Positions 8,935-15,464 of a stretch of 64,000 nt of DNA are shown here, one piece after another. The first letter of the stretch is position 1. Each line of letters begins with the position of its first letter. The stretch covers positions 21,581 to 85,580 of the forward strand of contig JAJUJY010000001.1 of assembly GCA_029265085.1 (NCBI GenBank), in the 5' to 3' direction. The DNA comes from Chloroflexota bacterium. Lineage in GTDB: Bacteria > Chloroflexota > Anaerolineae > Anaerolineales > Anaerolineaceae. The notes beneath the pieces were generated by a model. That model had not been told where the DNA came from. It saw nothing but the letters and a program-made list of their open reading frames with translations, and did not search any database. Position numbers and translations under genes: made by a program.

Positions 8935-9651
8935 TTACCGTAATTCAATAGGTTGGGAAAGAGTGTCTAGCTGGCTCAAAATTCTTTCGGCTGACGCAAC
9001 GGAAATCCCGAAGCGACTTGCACCACGGCGATACATCTCCAATAAGCTCTCGATGCCCCTAACACCGCCTGAAGCTTTAATTTTGATCGCATCTCCCACA
9101 TGGTTTTTGATAAGCGCTATATTTTCTAGGGTTGCACCTGTCGGCGCCCATCCCGTGCCCGTCTTAACAAACTGAGCCCCAGCTTTGATGGCCAGATCAC
9201 AGCCTATTCGTATCTGAGCATCATTCAAATAATAACACTCCAGAATTATTTTAACGGGTTTTCCTTCTGCTGCCTCAATGACCGCTGTCATATCGCGAAA
9301 TACATCATCATAGCGGCCAGAAAGGTGGGCAGCAACATCAATAACCATATCGATTTCATCCACACCAAACGAAAGCAGTTCTCTCGTCTCTTTCACTTTA
9401 ATAGCTGAGGTTTGTCCACCAGATGGAAAACCCACATTTCCACCAAGCTTTGGCGCATCCGGTGTTAACTGCAGCAAGTTCTTGGCTCGCAAAGTTTGTG
9501 CCGGCAAGATGGTCACCAAATAACAATGATATTTTCGGGCAGCCTCAACCACTTCGAGGATTTTTTGATCCGAGCTATCTGAACGCACAGCACTAATATC
9601 AATCATTTGAGCAATCTCGTAAGCGGTTAACGATTTCACCAATTTATCCAT
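8935..9651 (-). CDS. DeoC-like class I aldolase (deoxyribose-phosphate aldolase family)
   Basis: Barrel aldolase of 238 residues. Both family lysines are present: Lys163 in FVKTGTGWAPTGAT (the Schiff-base lysine) and Lys192 in IKIKASGGVRG. Asp101 in DEIDMVID matches the proton-relay Asp. The usual N-terminal IDHTLL signature is altered to IDISAVRS, so it is not an orthodox DeoC. DeoC splits 2-deoxyribose-5-phosphate into glyceraldehyde-3-phosphate and acetaldehyde; LsrF-type relatives use other substrates. As the first gene of the leftward operon, beside an FGGY kinase, it probably cleaves the phosphorylated sugar. The start at 9651 has only a weak, distant ribosome site. Confidence 0.88.
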   Translation of the reverse strand: MDKLVKSLTAYEIAQMIDISAVRSDSSDQKILEVVEAARKYHCYLVTILPAQTLRAKNLLQLTPDAPKLGGNVGFPSGGQTSAIKVKETRELLSFGVDEIDMVIDVAAHLSGRYDDVFRDMTAVIEAAEGKPVKIILECYYLNDAQIRIGCDLAIKAGAQFVKTGTGWAPTGATLENIALIKNHVGDAIKIKASGGVRGIESLLEMYRRGASRFGISVASAERILSQLDTLSQPIELR

Positions 9652-9756
9652 AAGATAAAAAGCCTCACACAGGTGGAATGAGAGATATGAACCACAAAAG
9701 GAACTTGCTTGATGCTGATAAAGGGGGGATTATTTGTAATTACGGAATTACATTCC

Positions 9757-9798
9757 TATGTACGTATATAATAATAAACAATTTAACCGGAATGTCAA
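9757..9798 (-). promoter_or_regulatory. Leftward promoter with operator copy 1
   Basis: On the minus strand: -35 TTGACA (9798-9793), 16-base spacer, -10 TATTAT (9776-9771). The 20-bp stretch 9776-9757, TATTATTATATACGTACATA, starts in the -10 box and covers the start site. It matches the operator of the rightward promoter at 19 of 20 positions, in opposite orientation. It drives the DeoC-like aldolase operon. A repressor bound here would block the -10 element directly. Confidence 0.72.
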
Positions 9799-9852
9799 TA
9801 GGTCAATCGGTGTATTTAGAGAAATTCACACAAAAAAAAACAAAATCCGTTA

Positions 9853-9918
9853 TTGACAGAGAAGTCAGAATATCTATAATGATTAAAAACATAATAATAT
9901 TATTATGTACGTACATAA
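9853..9918 (+). promoter_or_regulatory. Rightward promoter with operator copy 2
   Basis: Near-consensus sigma-70-type promoter: -35 TTGACA (9853-9858), 16-base spacer, -10 TATAAT (9875-9880). Just downstream of the start site lie two overlapping perfect palindromes, CATAATAATATTATTATG (9890-9907) and TTATGTACGTACATAA (9903-9918). The 20-mer 9898-9917 is the second copy of the operator in the leftward promoter. The placement suggests repression of the cupin isomerase operon, with both promoters controlled together. The bound regulator is not known; the GTAC-type core suits GntR or LacI families. Confidence 0.75.
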
Positions 9919-9975
9919 CAACATTTTATTCTTCTTTATAAAACACCAAAGCTACAAAACAAGGAGTAACTTGAT

Positions 9976-10554
9976 ATGTGTGATCTTCCCTTCACATTTA
10001 CTATCCCCCACCCCTCTGCGATCCCTTCCCGCATAGATAAGCATATCATTCGCAAACTCAGTTCACTTAAAGGCCAATTTTTAGATACGGCTGCATATTC
10101 CACCTTATTAGCGCAGAACGACCCAGTGATTTACGAGGTGTACGAAATTCAACGCCCTGAACTGGCAGGCGAGCTTCTCAGCGGAATCTCCATTGTTCAC
10201 CCTGGCAAAGTCGGTCCTGAATTTTATATGACCAAAGGCCATTTCCACACCGTTTTAGATACTGCTGAAATCTATTACGTGTTAAAAGGCGAGGGATATA
10301 TGGTCATGGAAACTCCCGAAGGGGATTGCTCTGTAGAACCTCTAGCGCCTGGGAAGGTACTGTATGTTCCACCGCGCTGGGCGCACCGCTCGGTCTGCAC
10401 CTCAAGGCAAGAAGACCTGGTCACTTTTTATATTTATCCGGGTAACGCTGGACATGATTACGGGACCATTGAGCAACAAGGTTTTCGTAAGCTGGTACTG
10501 GAAAAAAATACTGGCGGGATTGAAATTACGGATAATCCGCGCTGGAAAAAATAG
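9976..10554 (+). CDS. Archaeal-type cupin glucose-6-phosphate isomerase
   Basis: Cupin protein of 192 residues that matches the metal-dependent phosphoglucose isomerases of Thermococcales. The signature is MTKGHFHTVLDTAEIYYVLKGEGYMV followed by LYVPPRWAHRSVC. Metal ligands His89, His91, Glu98 and His137 fall within one residue of those I recall for the Pyrococcus enzyme (88, 90, 97, 136). It should interconvert an aldose and ketose phosphate in the cytoplasm. Finding it first in an inducible operon rather than beside glycolysis genes suggests a dedicated isomerase for the imported sugar or its phosphate. The start has AAGGAG eight bases upstream and lies 57 bases after the operator. Confidence 0.9.
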   Translation: MCDLPFTFTIPHPSAIPSRIDKHIIRKLSSLKGQFLDTAAYSTLLAQNDPVIYEVYEIQRPELAGELLSGISIVHPGKVGPEFYMTKGHFHTVLDTAEIYYVLKGEGYMVMETPEGDCSVEPLAPGKVLYVPPRWAHRSVCTSRQEDLVTFYIYPGNAGHDYGTIEQQGFRKLVLEKNTGGIEITDNPRWKK

Positions 10555-10568
10555 TTTGGAGATCTACA

Positions 10569-11534
10569 ATGGACCTTAAACAATACCGTGTGCTTGTTAC
10601 GCCCACATCGTATGGAAAAAATGACCCTCGATTAAAAAGCGATTTGGAAAACCTGGTGGGAGAGGTTATCTACAATCCCACCGGTAAACCACTAACTTCT
10701 GCCCAGTTAAGCGAATTGTTACCAGGGATCGACGGGTACATTGCCGGGCTAGACGAAATTGATGCATCCGCTTTGGCGGCAGCCGACCGCTTAAAAGTAA
10801 TCTGCCGTTACGGCGTTGGTGTTGACAATGTAGATTTAGCCGCTGCCAGCAAAAAAAATATCATCGTGACCAATACACCTGGAGCTAATTCGGTCTCGGT
10901 CGCCGAATTAGCTCTATCTTTAATTCTTGCCCTTGCCAGACAAATTATGGAAGCCGGGCAAGCCACCCGCGAAGGTCGTTGGCCGAGACTTTCTGGCGTC
11001 AGCCTGGAAGGGAAAACAGTTGGCATTCTTGGATTAGGCGCTATTGGAAAACAACTTGCCCGCCGGCTTGGAGGTTTTGACTGCCGCTTGTTGGCATATG
11101 ACCCATACCCCGACCAGGTCTTCGCTGATGACCATAGAATCGAATTGATGTCGATTGACGACTTGCTGCCACAAGCGGATTTCGTCAGTTTACATTTACC
11201 GCTTTTGCCTGCTACCCGCGAAATGGTTAATCACACCTTCCTCAGCAAGATGAAACAAGGCTCTTTCTTAATTAATACATCTCGTGGGGAAGTGATCGAT
11301 GAACAGGCCTTACTTGAAGCACTGAAAAGCGGTCATTTGCGTGGCGCAGGACTGGATGCATTTACTGTTGAACCTCCCCCTGCGGAGCATCCATTACTGA
11401 CTTTGCCGCAAGTGATTGCCACACCACATCTTGGCGCACAAACCGACGGAGCAACCAATGCCATGGGACGAATAGCATTGGAAGACTGTTTAGCTGTACT
11501 GAAGGGGCAATCGCCCAAACATCAGATCAATTAA
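10569..11534 (+). CDS. D-2-hydroxyacid dehydrogenase (phosphoglycerate dehydrogenase-like)
   Basis: NAD-dependent dehydrogenase of 321 residues. The nucleotide-binding motif is GKTVGILGLGAIGKQLARRL. The catalytic Arg is in CRYGVGVDNVD or the later INTSRGEVID segment, and the His lies in ATPHLGAQTDGA. Its length fits the short, single-domain-pair members without the ACT domain of long SerA proteins. It would reduce a 2-keto acid or oxidise a D-2-hydroxy acid. Next to a KDPG-type aldolase, the likely partner is a sugar-acid intermediate. It starts 12 bases after the isomerase stop and is cotranscribed with it. Confidence 0.9.
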   Translation: MDLKQYRVLVTPTSYGKNDPRLKSDLENLVGEVIYNPTGKPLTSAQLSELLPGIDGYIAGLDEIDASALAAADRLKVICRYGVGVDNVDLAAASKKNIIVTNTPGANSVSVAELALSLILALARQIMEAGQATREGRWPRLSGVSLEGKTVGILGLGAIGKQLARRLGGFDCRLLAYDPYPDQVFADDHRIELMSIDDLLPQADFVSLHLPLLPATREMVNHTFLSKMKQGSFLINTSRGEVIDEQALLEALKSGHLRGAGLDAFTVEPPPAEHPLLTLPQVIATPHLGAQTDGATNAMGRIALEDCLAVLKGQSPKHQIN

Positions 11535-11557
11535 TTCATTTTTTGGGAGTGATGTGT

Positions 11558-12205
11558 ATGTTTACAAAAGCTGAAATTCTTGAACGGGTCAAATCAACTG
11601 GTGTTTTGGCTGTCATCCGCGGCCCATCTCCCGAATTAACCATAAAGATGGTGGAGGCATTGGTTACCGGCGGCGTGACCGGTATTGAAATCACCTACTC
11701 AACCCCCAATGCGGAAGATGTAGTAGCAGCTCTTGCAAAGAAATTTGGTGATGAAATTTTGCTGGGTATGGGCACCTTAACCAAACCATCACAGGCTGAG
11801 TCTGCCAAAGCCGCCGGAGCCGCCTTCCTGGTCAGCCCTGTTTGTGAACCAGAATTAGTGCGCTCAATGGTGGCCAGTGGTTTGGCGGTAATGGCAGGAG
11901 CGCTTACTCCAACTGAAGTTTTTCAGGCCTACACACTTGGTGCCGATGTAGTCAAAGTGTTTCCTGGATCATTGACAGGCCCATCGTATATCAAGGCTCT
12001 GAAGGGTCCTTTCCCCAATATTCCGATGATGCCTACCGGTGGAGTTAATTCGAATAATGTCAAAGATTGGTTCGCCGCTGGTGCCGTGGCTGTAGGCGCA
12101 GGCAGTGAACTGTGCCCTCCGAATCTTGCCAAGGAAGGGAAATTTGAAGAAATTTCTCGCCTGGCTGCTGATTTCGTCCAGGTCGTCAAAGCCGCTCGCG
12201 CGTAA
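11558..12205 (+). CDS. KDPG/KHG-type aldolase (Eda family)
   Basis: Class I aldolase of 215 residues. Glu44 in TGIEITYSTPN and the Schiff-base Lys133 in DVVKVFPGSLTG are the catalytic pair; MPTGGV closes the phosphate site. Eda cleaves 2-keto-3-deoxy-6-phosphogluconate, or 4-hydroxy-2-oxoglutarate, to pyruvate plus an aldehyde. I place the start at the ATG at 11558, eight bases after GGGAG; an in-frame TTG at 11543 and ATG at 11552 lie within or too near that site. No matching sugar-acid dehydratase is in the operon, so the substrate may arise by the neighbouring dehydrogenase or elsewhere. Confidence 0.9.
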   Translation: MFTKAEILERVKSTGVLAVIRGPSPELTIKMVEALVTGGVTGIEITYSTPNAEDVVAALAKKFGDEILLGMGTLTKPSQAESAKAAGAAFLVSPVCEPELVRSMVASGLAVMAGALTPTEVFQAYTLGADVVKVFPGSLTGPSYIKALKGPFPNIPMMPTGGVNSNNVKDWFAAGAVAVGAGSELCPPNLAKEGKFEEISRLAADFVQVVKAARA

Positions 12206-12225
12206 AATGTAAGGAGTATCCATAA

Positions 12226-14082
12226 ATGAACACGAACAGCGCTGAAATTAAGGGGGGCTACACGGGAAAGAGGCTGCGAATTAACCTCTCGAACCATGAA
12301 TATTCTATCGAGACTATTGAACTCGCTGAATATTATCAATATCTGGGTGGACGCGGGAATGGGGCTGTCTGGTACTGGAAAGAAATTGCCCCGGAAATTC
12401 AGCCTTTTGATCCGGAAAATCAAATTGGTTTTTTTGCTGGTCCAATGACCGGCACACCCCTGATTTCAACCACAAAATTCCAGCTGGCGACCAAATCTCC
12501 TGAGACCGGCCATTACCTGTGTTCTAATTCCAGTGGTTTTTTTGGCCCTTATATGCGCCATGCCGGTTTTGACTCGGTGATCCTTGAAGGAGTTTCTCCC
12601 TCCTGGACAGCCGTCGTGATTGAAAACGATTCTGTCCGGTTCATCGACTGCTCATCCTGGCAAGGGAAATCCAGTGTAGAAACTCGCGAATTACTGCTCG
12701 GCAGCCTGGAACAAGGCAAGAAGTGGGCAACTATGTCGATTGGGCCAGCCGCAGAAAACAAAGTTGTATTTTCGTCAATCATGGTGGATGACGGACGAGC
12801 CTTTGGACGCGGCGGCGCTGGAGCAGTACTTGCCTCCAAACAGGTAAAAGCCCTGGCCGTCCACGGTGACCATGAAGTATCCCTGGCAGATCCCGCCAAG
12901 TGCAAAGCCATTACCACTGCAGCACGTGAAACCCTCAAAACCTCAAGGGCAAAACACCGGCTTTTGGGTACTGCCCAATTCATGGATCCGGTCAATGAGC
13001 TGGGTGCAATGCCCACGCGCAACTTCCAAACCACCTGGGAAAATCCCGAAATTGCCGTTGGTGTTTCCGCAAACACAATGCGGGATCAATTTTTTGTTCG
13101 CAATTATGCCTGCTACCGCTGCTCGATTGCCTGCGGCCAAATGACCGAAGTGAAGCAAGGCGAATTTCAAGGCGCCTCCGCACGCCCCGAATACGAAAGC
13201 GTTGGAATTCTTGGTCCCTCCTGTGGCGTATATGATCTGGCCGCAGTGATTGCGGCAAATCAGGCCTGTGATGAACTCGGCATGGACACAATCACCGCAG
13301 GGAATATGGTGGCTATGGTCATGGAACTCTTCCAGCGTGAACTGGTCAGCGCAGAAGAAAATGAAGGAATAGAAGTCCAATTTGGGGATGGTGCCGCCCT
13401 GGTTAAAATGCTGCATTTGATTGCTGAACGGCGCGGCTTAGGCAAATTGATTGGCGAAGGAGCCTTAGGAATCCTTCGGGAACATCCGGAATGGGAACCT
13501 TTCATTCTACATTCCCGCGGAATGCCTTTTGCTGCGTATGACCCTCGCGGATTCTTTGGTATGGGATTAGCTTACGCCACCTCCATTCGCGGTGCATGCC
13601 ATAACGTTGGTGGTTATACCGTCTATGACGAACTCCTCAGCGGGAAAATGGATCGTTTTAGCGGAATTGGCAAAGCGAAATTGGTGAAAACTTTGCAAGA
13701 TGTCCGGGCATATATCGACAGCACCGGTTTATGCACAGTAGCCCGGCGCGGTTTTGAATTAACTGATCAACCTAACACAGAAATTTTACTGGCAATTACG
13801 GGATACGACTTTTCCCCACGATTATTAGAAATTGGAGAGCGAATTATCAATCTAGAGCGAATGATCCTCGTTCGCGAAGGAGAAGACCGGAATTTCGATA
13901 CATTACCGCCACGCATGCGCGAACCCGTTCCCAATGGCCCAACCAGCGGACGTTTGATCAGCAAGGCTGTCTTTGAGAACATGCTGGACGACTACTATCA
14001 TTTACGCGGTTGGAGCCTACAGGGTATTCCATTACCTGAAACGATCGATAAATTTGCCATTGAATTTCCCAGCATAGTATGA
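12226..14082 (+). CDS. Aldehyde:ferredoxin oxidoreductase, tungsten type
   Basis: Cytoplasmic AOR-family enzyme, 618 residues. The N-terminal GYTGKRLRINL, GGRGNG, GPMTGT and FQLATKSPETG segments match the pterin-binding domain. The [4Fe-4S] ligands are Cys296, Cys299 and Cys303 (CYRCSIAC) plus Cys503 (DSTGLC), very close to the spacing of the Pyrococcus enzyme. It oxidises an aldehyde to the acid and reduces ferredoxin. In this operon the substrate is probably the aldehyde released by one of the two aldolases, which would make reduced ferredoxin for hydrogen production or biosynthesis. The start follows AAGGAG. It overlaps the next gene by four bases. Confidence 0.93.
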   Translation: MNTNSAEIKGGYTGKRLRINLSNHEYSIETIELAEYYQYLGGRGNGAVWYWKEIAPEIQPFDPENQIGFFAGPMTGTPLISTTKFQLATKSPETGHYLCSNSSGFFGPYMRHAGFDSVILEGVSPSWTAVVIENDSVRFIDCSSWQGKSSVETRELLLGSLEQGKKWATMSIGPAAENKVVFSSIMVDDGRAFGRGGAGAVLASKQVKALAVHGDHEVSLADPAKCKAITTAARETLKTSRAKHRLLGTAQFMDPVNELGAMPTRNFQTTWENPEIAVGVSANTMRDQFFVRNYACYRCSIACGQMTEVKQGEFQGASARPEYESVGILGPSCGVYDLAAVIAANQACDELGMDTITAGNMVAMVMELFQRELVSAEENEGIEVQFGDGAALVKMLHLIAERRGLGKLIGEGALGILREHPEWEPFILHSRGMPFAAYDPRGFFGMGLAYATSIRGACHNVGGYTVYDELLSGKMDRFSGIGKAKLVKTLQDVRAYIDSTGLCTVARRGFELTDQPNTEILLAITGYDFSPRLLEIGERIINLERMILVREGEDRNFDTLPPRMREPVPNGPTSGRLISKAVFENMLDDYYHLRGWSLQGIPLPETIDKFAIEFPSIV

Positions 14083-14339
14083 TCGAGCTAACAATTCGTT
14101 TTTTTGGCGGTTTGGAGCGGGATTTTGGCAAAAAACATCAAACCATCCTGATCCCTGAACATACAACCCTGGCAGAACTGATTCAGGTCCTTTGTAGTTT
14201 AGGGATTCACCCGCATTCTGAAGATTACCTGGTCATTTTAAATGATCACGGGCTTGAGCACTGGCAAGCCGAGCAAGAAATCTCCGCCAATGATCGGATA
14301 TTGGTTATCCCTCCACTGGCGGGTGGATCAAATCTTTAA
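14079..14339 (+). CDS. MoaD/ThiS-like sulfur-carrier protein
   Basis: Beta-grasp protein of 86 residues, translationally coupled to the AOR gene (ATGA overlap). MoaD proteins donate sulfur for the dithiolene of molybdopterin, and AOR needs a bis-pterin tungsten cofactor, so the coupling makes sense. The family's C-terminal PPLAGG is present, but it is followed by Ser-Asn-Leu, so the diglycine (residues 82-83) is not terminal. A carrier normally needs a free terminal Gly for adenylation. Either the three residues are trimmed or this copy has another role, such as an assembly partner of AOR. Confidence 0.85.
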   Translation: MIELTIRFFGGLERDFGKKHQTILIPEHTTLAELIQVLCSLGIHPHSEDYLVILNDHGLEHWQAEQEISANDRILVIPPLAGGSNL

Positions 14340-14357
14340 CAAGCAGTTGGTCTCCAA

Positions 14358-14394
14358 ACAGGCATGGGAGAATTAAACATTGTTCCATGCCTGT
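14358..14394 (+). promoter_or_regulatory. Intercistronic hairpin before the shikimate-dehydrogenase-like gene
   Basis: Perfect 10-bp stem (ACAGGCATGG / CCATGCCTGT) with a 17-base AT-rich loop, lying 18 bases after the MoaD-like stop. There is no T tract downstream, so it is not an ordinary terminator. An ATG in the 3' arm (14387) could extend the next gene but would be buried in the stem. It may process or stabilise the mRNA between the genes. Confidence 0.5.
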
Positions 14395-14425
14395 AAAGCA
14401 CAACCATCTATTTTCAGGTGTACAA

Positions 14426-15370
14426 ATGAAAATTAATTCTCAAACCAAACCCACATTTTATTTTATTGGTGTAACGACAAAAAAGTCCTCAATTATGAAA
14501 GTATTTCCTGAATGGATGAAGGTACTCGGAAGAACTGAGATCGCCATTGAGGGAATTGATCTAAAGATCCACGATTCACCGGAAGCATACCGTAACACAG
14601 TTGCCCAAATCAAATCTGACCCACTCTCCCTGGGCGGGCTGGTAACAACCCACAAAATTGACCTCTACAACGCCGCTCATGATATGTTTGAATTTCTCGA
14701 TCCATATGCACAAATTTGTGGGGAATTATCATGCATCTCCAAACAAGATGGGCGATTGGAAGGCCACGCGAAAGATCCCATTACAGCCGGACTCAGCCTG
14801 GATGCCATTCTCAGCCCAGGATATTTTGGCCGCACAGGAAGCAATGTCCTTTGTTTTGGGGCAGGAGGGTCTGGGGTCGCCACCGCCTTACATTTGATCA
14901 GTAAAAAAGACCCGGCCGACCGTCCTAAGCAATTCATTTTCACCAACCGTTCGCAATGGCGTCTGGATCATGCGCGAGAGATGGTTCGGCAACTCAACAC
15001 GGATATTCAATTCGAATACATCTGCACAGAAAATCCTACAATCAATGACCAGGTGATGCAATCCATGCCACCCCACAGTGTTGTGATCAATGCAACCGGT
15101 ATGGGGAAAGACACACCCGGCTCTCCAATCACCAACCAGGGTATTTTCCCTGAGCACGGTATTGCCTGGGAATTTAATTACCGCGGCGAGTTAGATTTTC
15201 TCCATCAAGCAAAAGCTCAAAAACAATCCCGGCAACTGACCATAGAAGATGGTTGGTTATATTTCCTGCATGGTTGGACCCAGGTCGTTGCGCAGGTACT
15301 CCATCTAGACCTGACTCCCGAACTTTTCCAAAAACTGGCGCAGGCCGCAGAAACAGTGCGATATAAGTAA
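14426..15370 (+). CDS. Shikimate dehydrogenase-like NAD(P) oxidoreductase
   Basis: Protein of 314 residues from the ATG at 14426, preceded by AGGTG seven bases away. It resembles the AroE family in layout: an N-terminal substrate domain with GGLVTTHKIDLYNAAHD, which is the place of the catalytic Lys and Asp, then GHAKDPITAGLSLD in place of NTDGxG, then a Rossmann motif VLCFGAGGSGVATAL. The usual SxSP signature near the N-terminus is replaced by TTKKSSIMKVFP, so it is probably not a true aromatic-pathway enzyme. As last gene of the catabolic operon it may oxidise a polyol or cyclic intermediate. Cofactor preference cannot be read. Confidence 0.72.
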   Translation: MKINSQTKPTFYFIGVTTKKSSIMKVFPEWMKVLGRTEIAIEGIDLKIHDSPEAYRNTVAQIKSDPLSLGGLVTTHKIDLYNAAHDMFEFLDPYAQICGELSCISKQDGRLEGHAKDPITAGLSLDAILSPGYFGRTGSNVLCFGAGGSGVATALHLISKKDPADRPKQFIFTNRSQWRLDHAREMVRQLNTDIQFEYICTENPTINDQVMQSMPPHSVVINATGMGKDTPGSPITNQGIFPEHGIAWEFNYRGELDFLHQAKAQKQSRQLTIEDGWLYFLHGWTQVVAQVLHLDLTPELFQKLAQAAETVRYK

Positions 15371-15414
15371 TTTCACCATACCAACAACGACCGTCTCGCT
15401 TGACAAGAAAAACA

Positions 15415-15443
15415 AAGGCGTCGATTTTGAGGATCGGCGCCTT
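15415..15443 (-). terminator. Convergent terminator
   Basis: An 11-bp stem with one G-U pair (AAGGCGTCGAT / ATCGGCGCCTT) and an 8-nt loop, between the converging ends of the shikimate-dehydrogenase-like gene and the mannosidase gene. The T tract is on the minus-strand side (TTTGTTTTTCTT), so it best terminates the mannosidase transcript. It may also slow rightward transcripts. Confidence 0.75.
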
Positions 15444-15464
15444 ATTGGTCCTTAACAGAGATTT

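Noticed and set aside
9678..9941. An 87-codon frame in the divergent promoter region
   Set aside because: It covers both promoters and operators, has low-complexity AT composition and no family signal.
14387..15370. Upstream ATG for the shikimate-dehydrogenase-like gene
   Set aside because: It lies in the arm of a 10-bp hairpin and has no ribosome site; the ATG at 14426 has AGGTG at a good distance.
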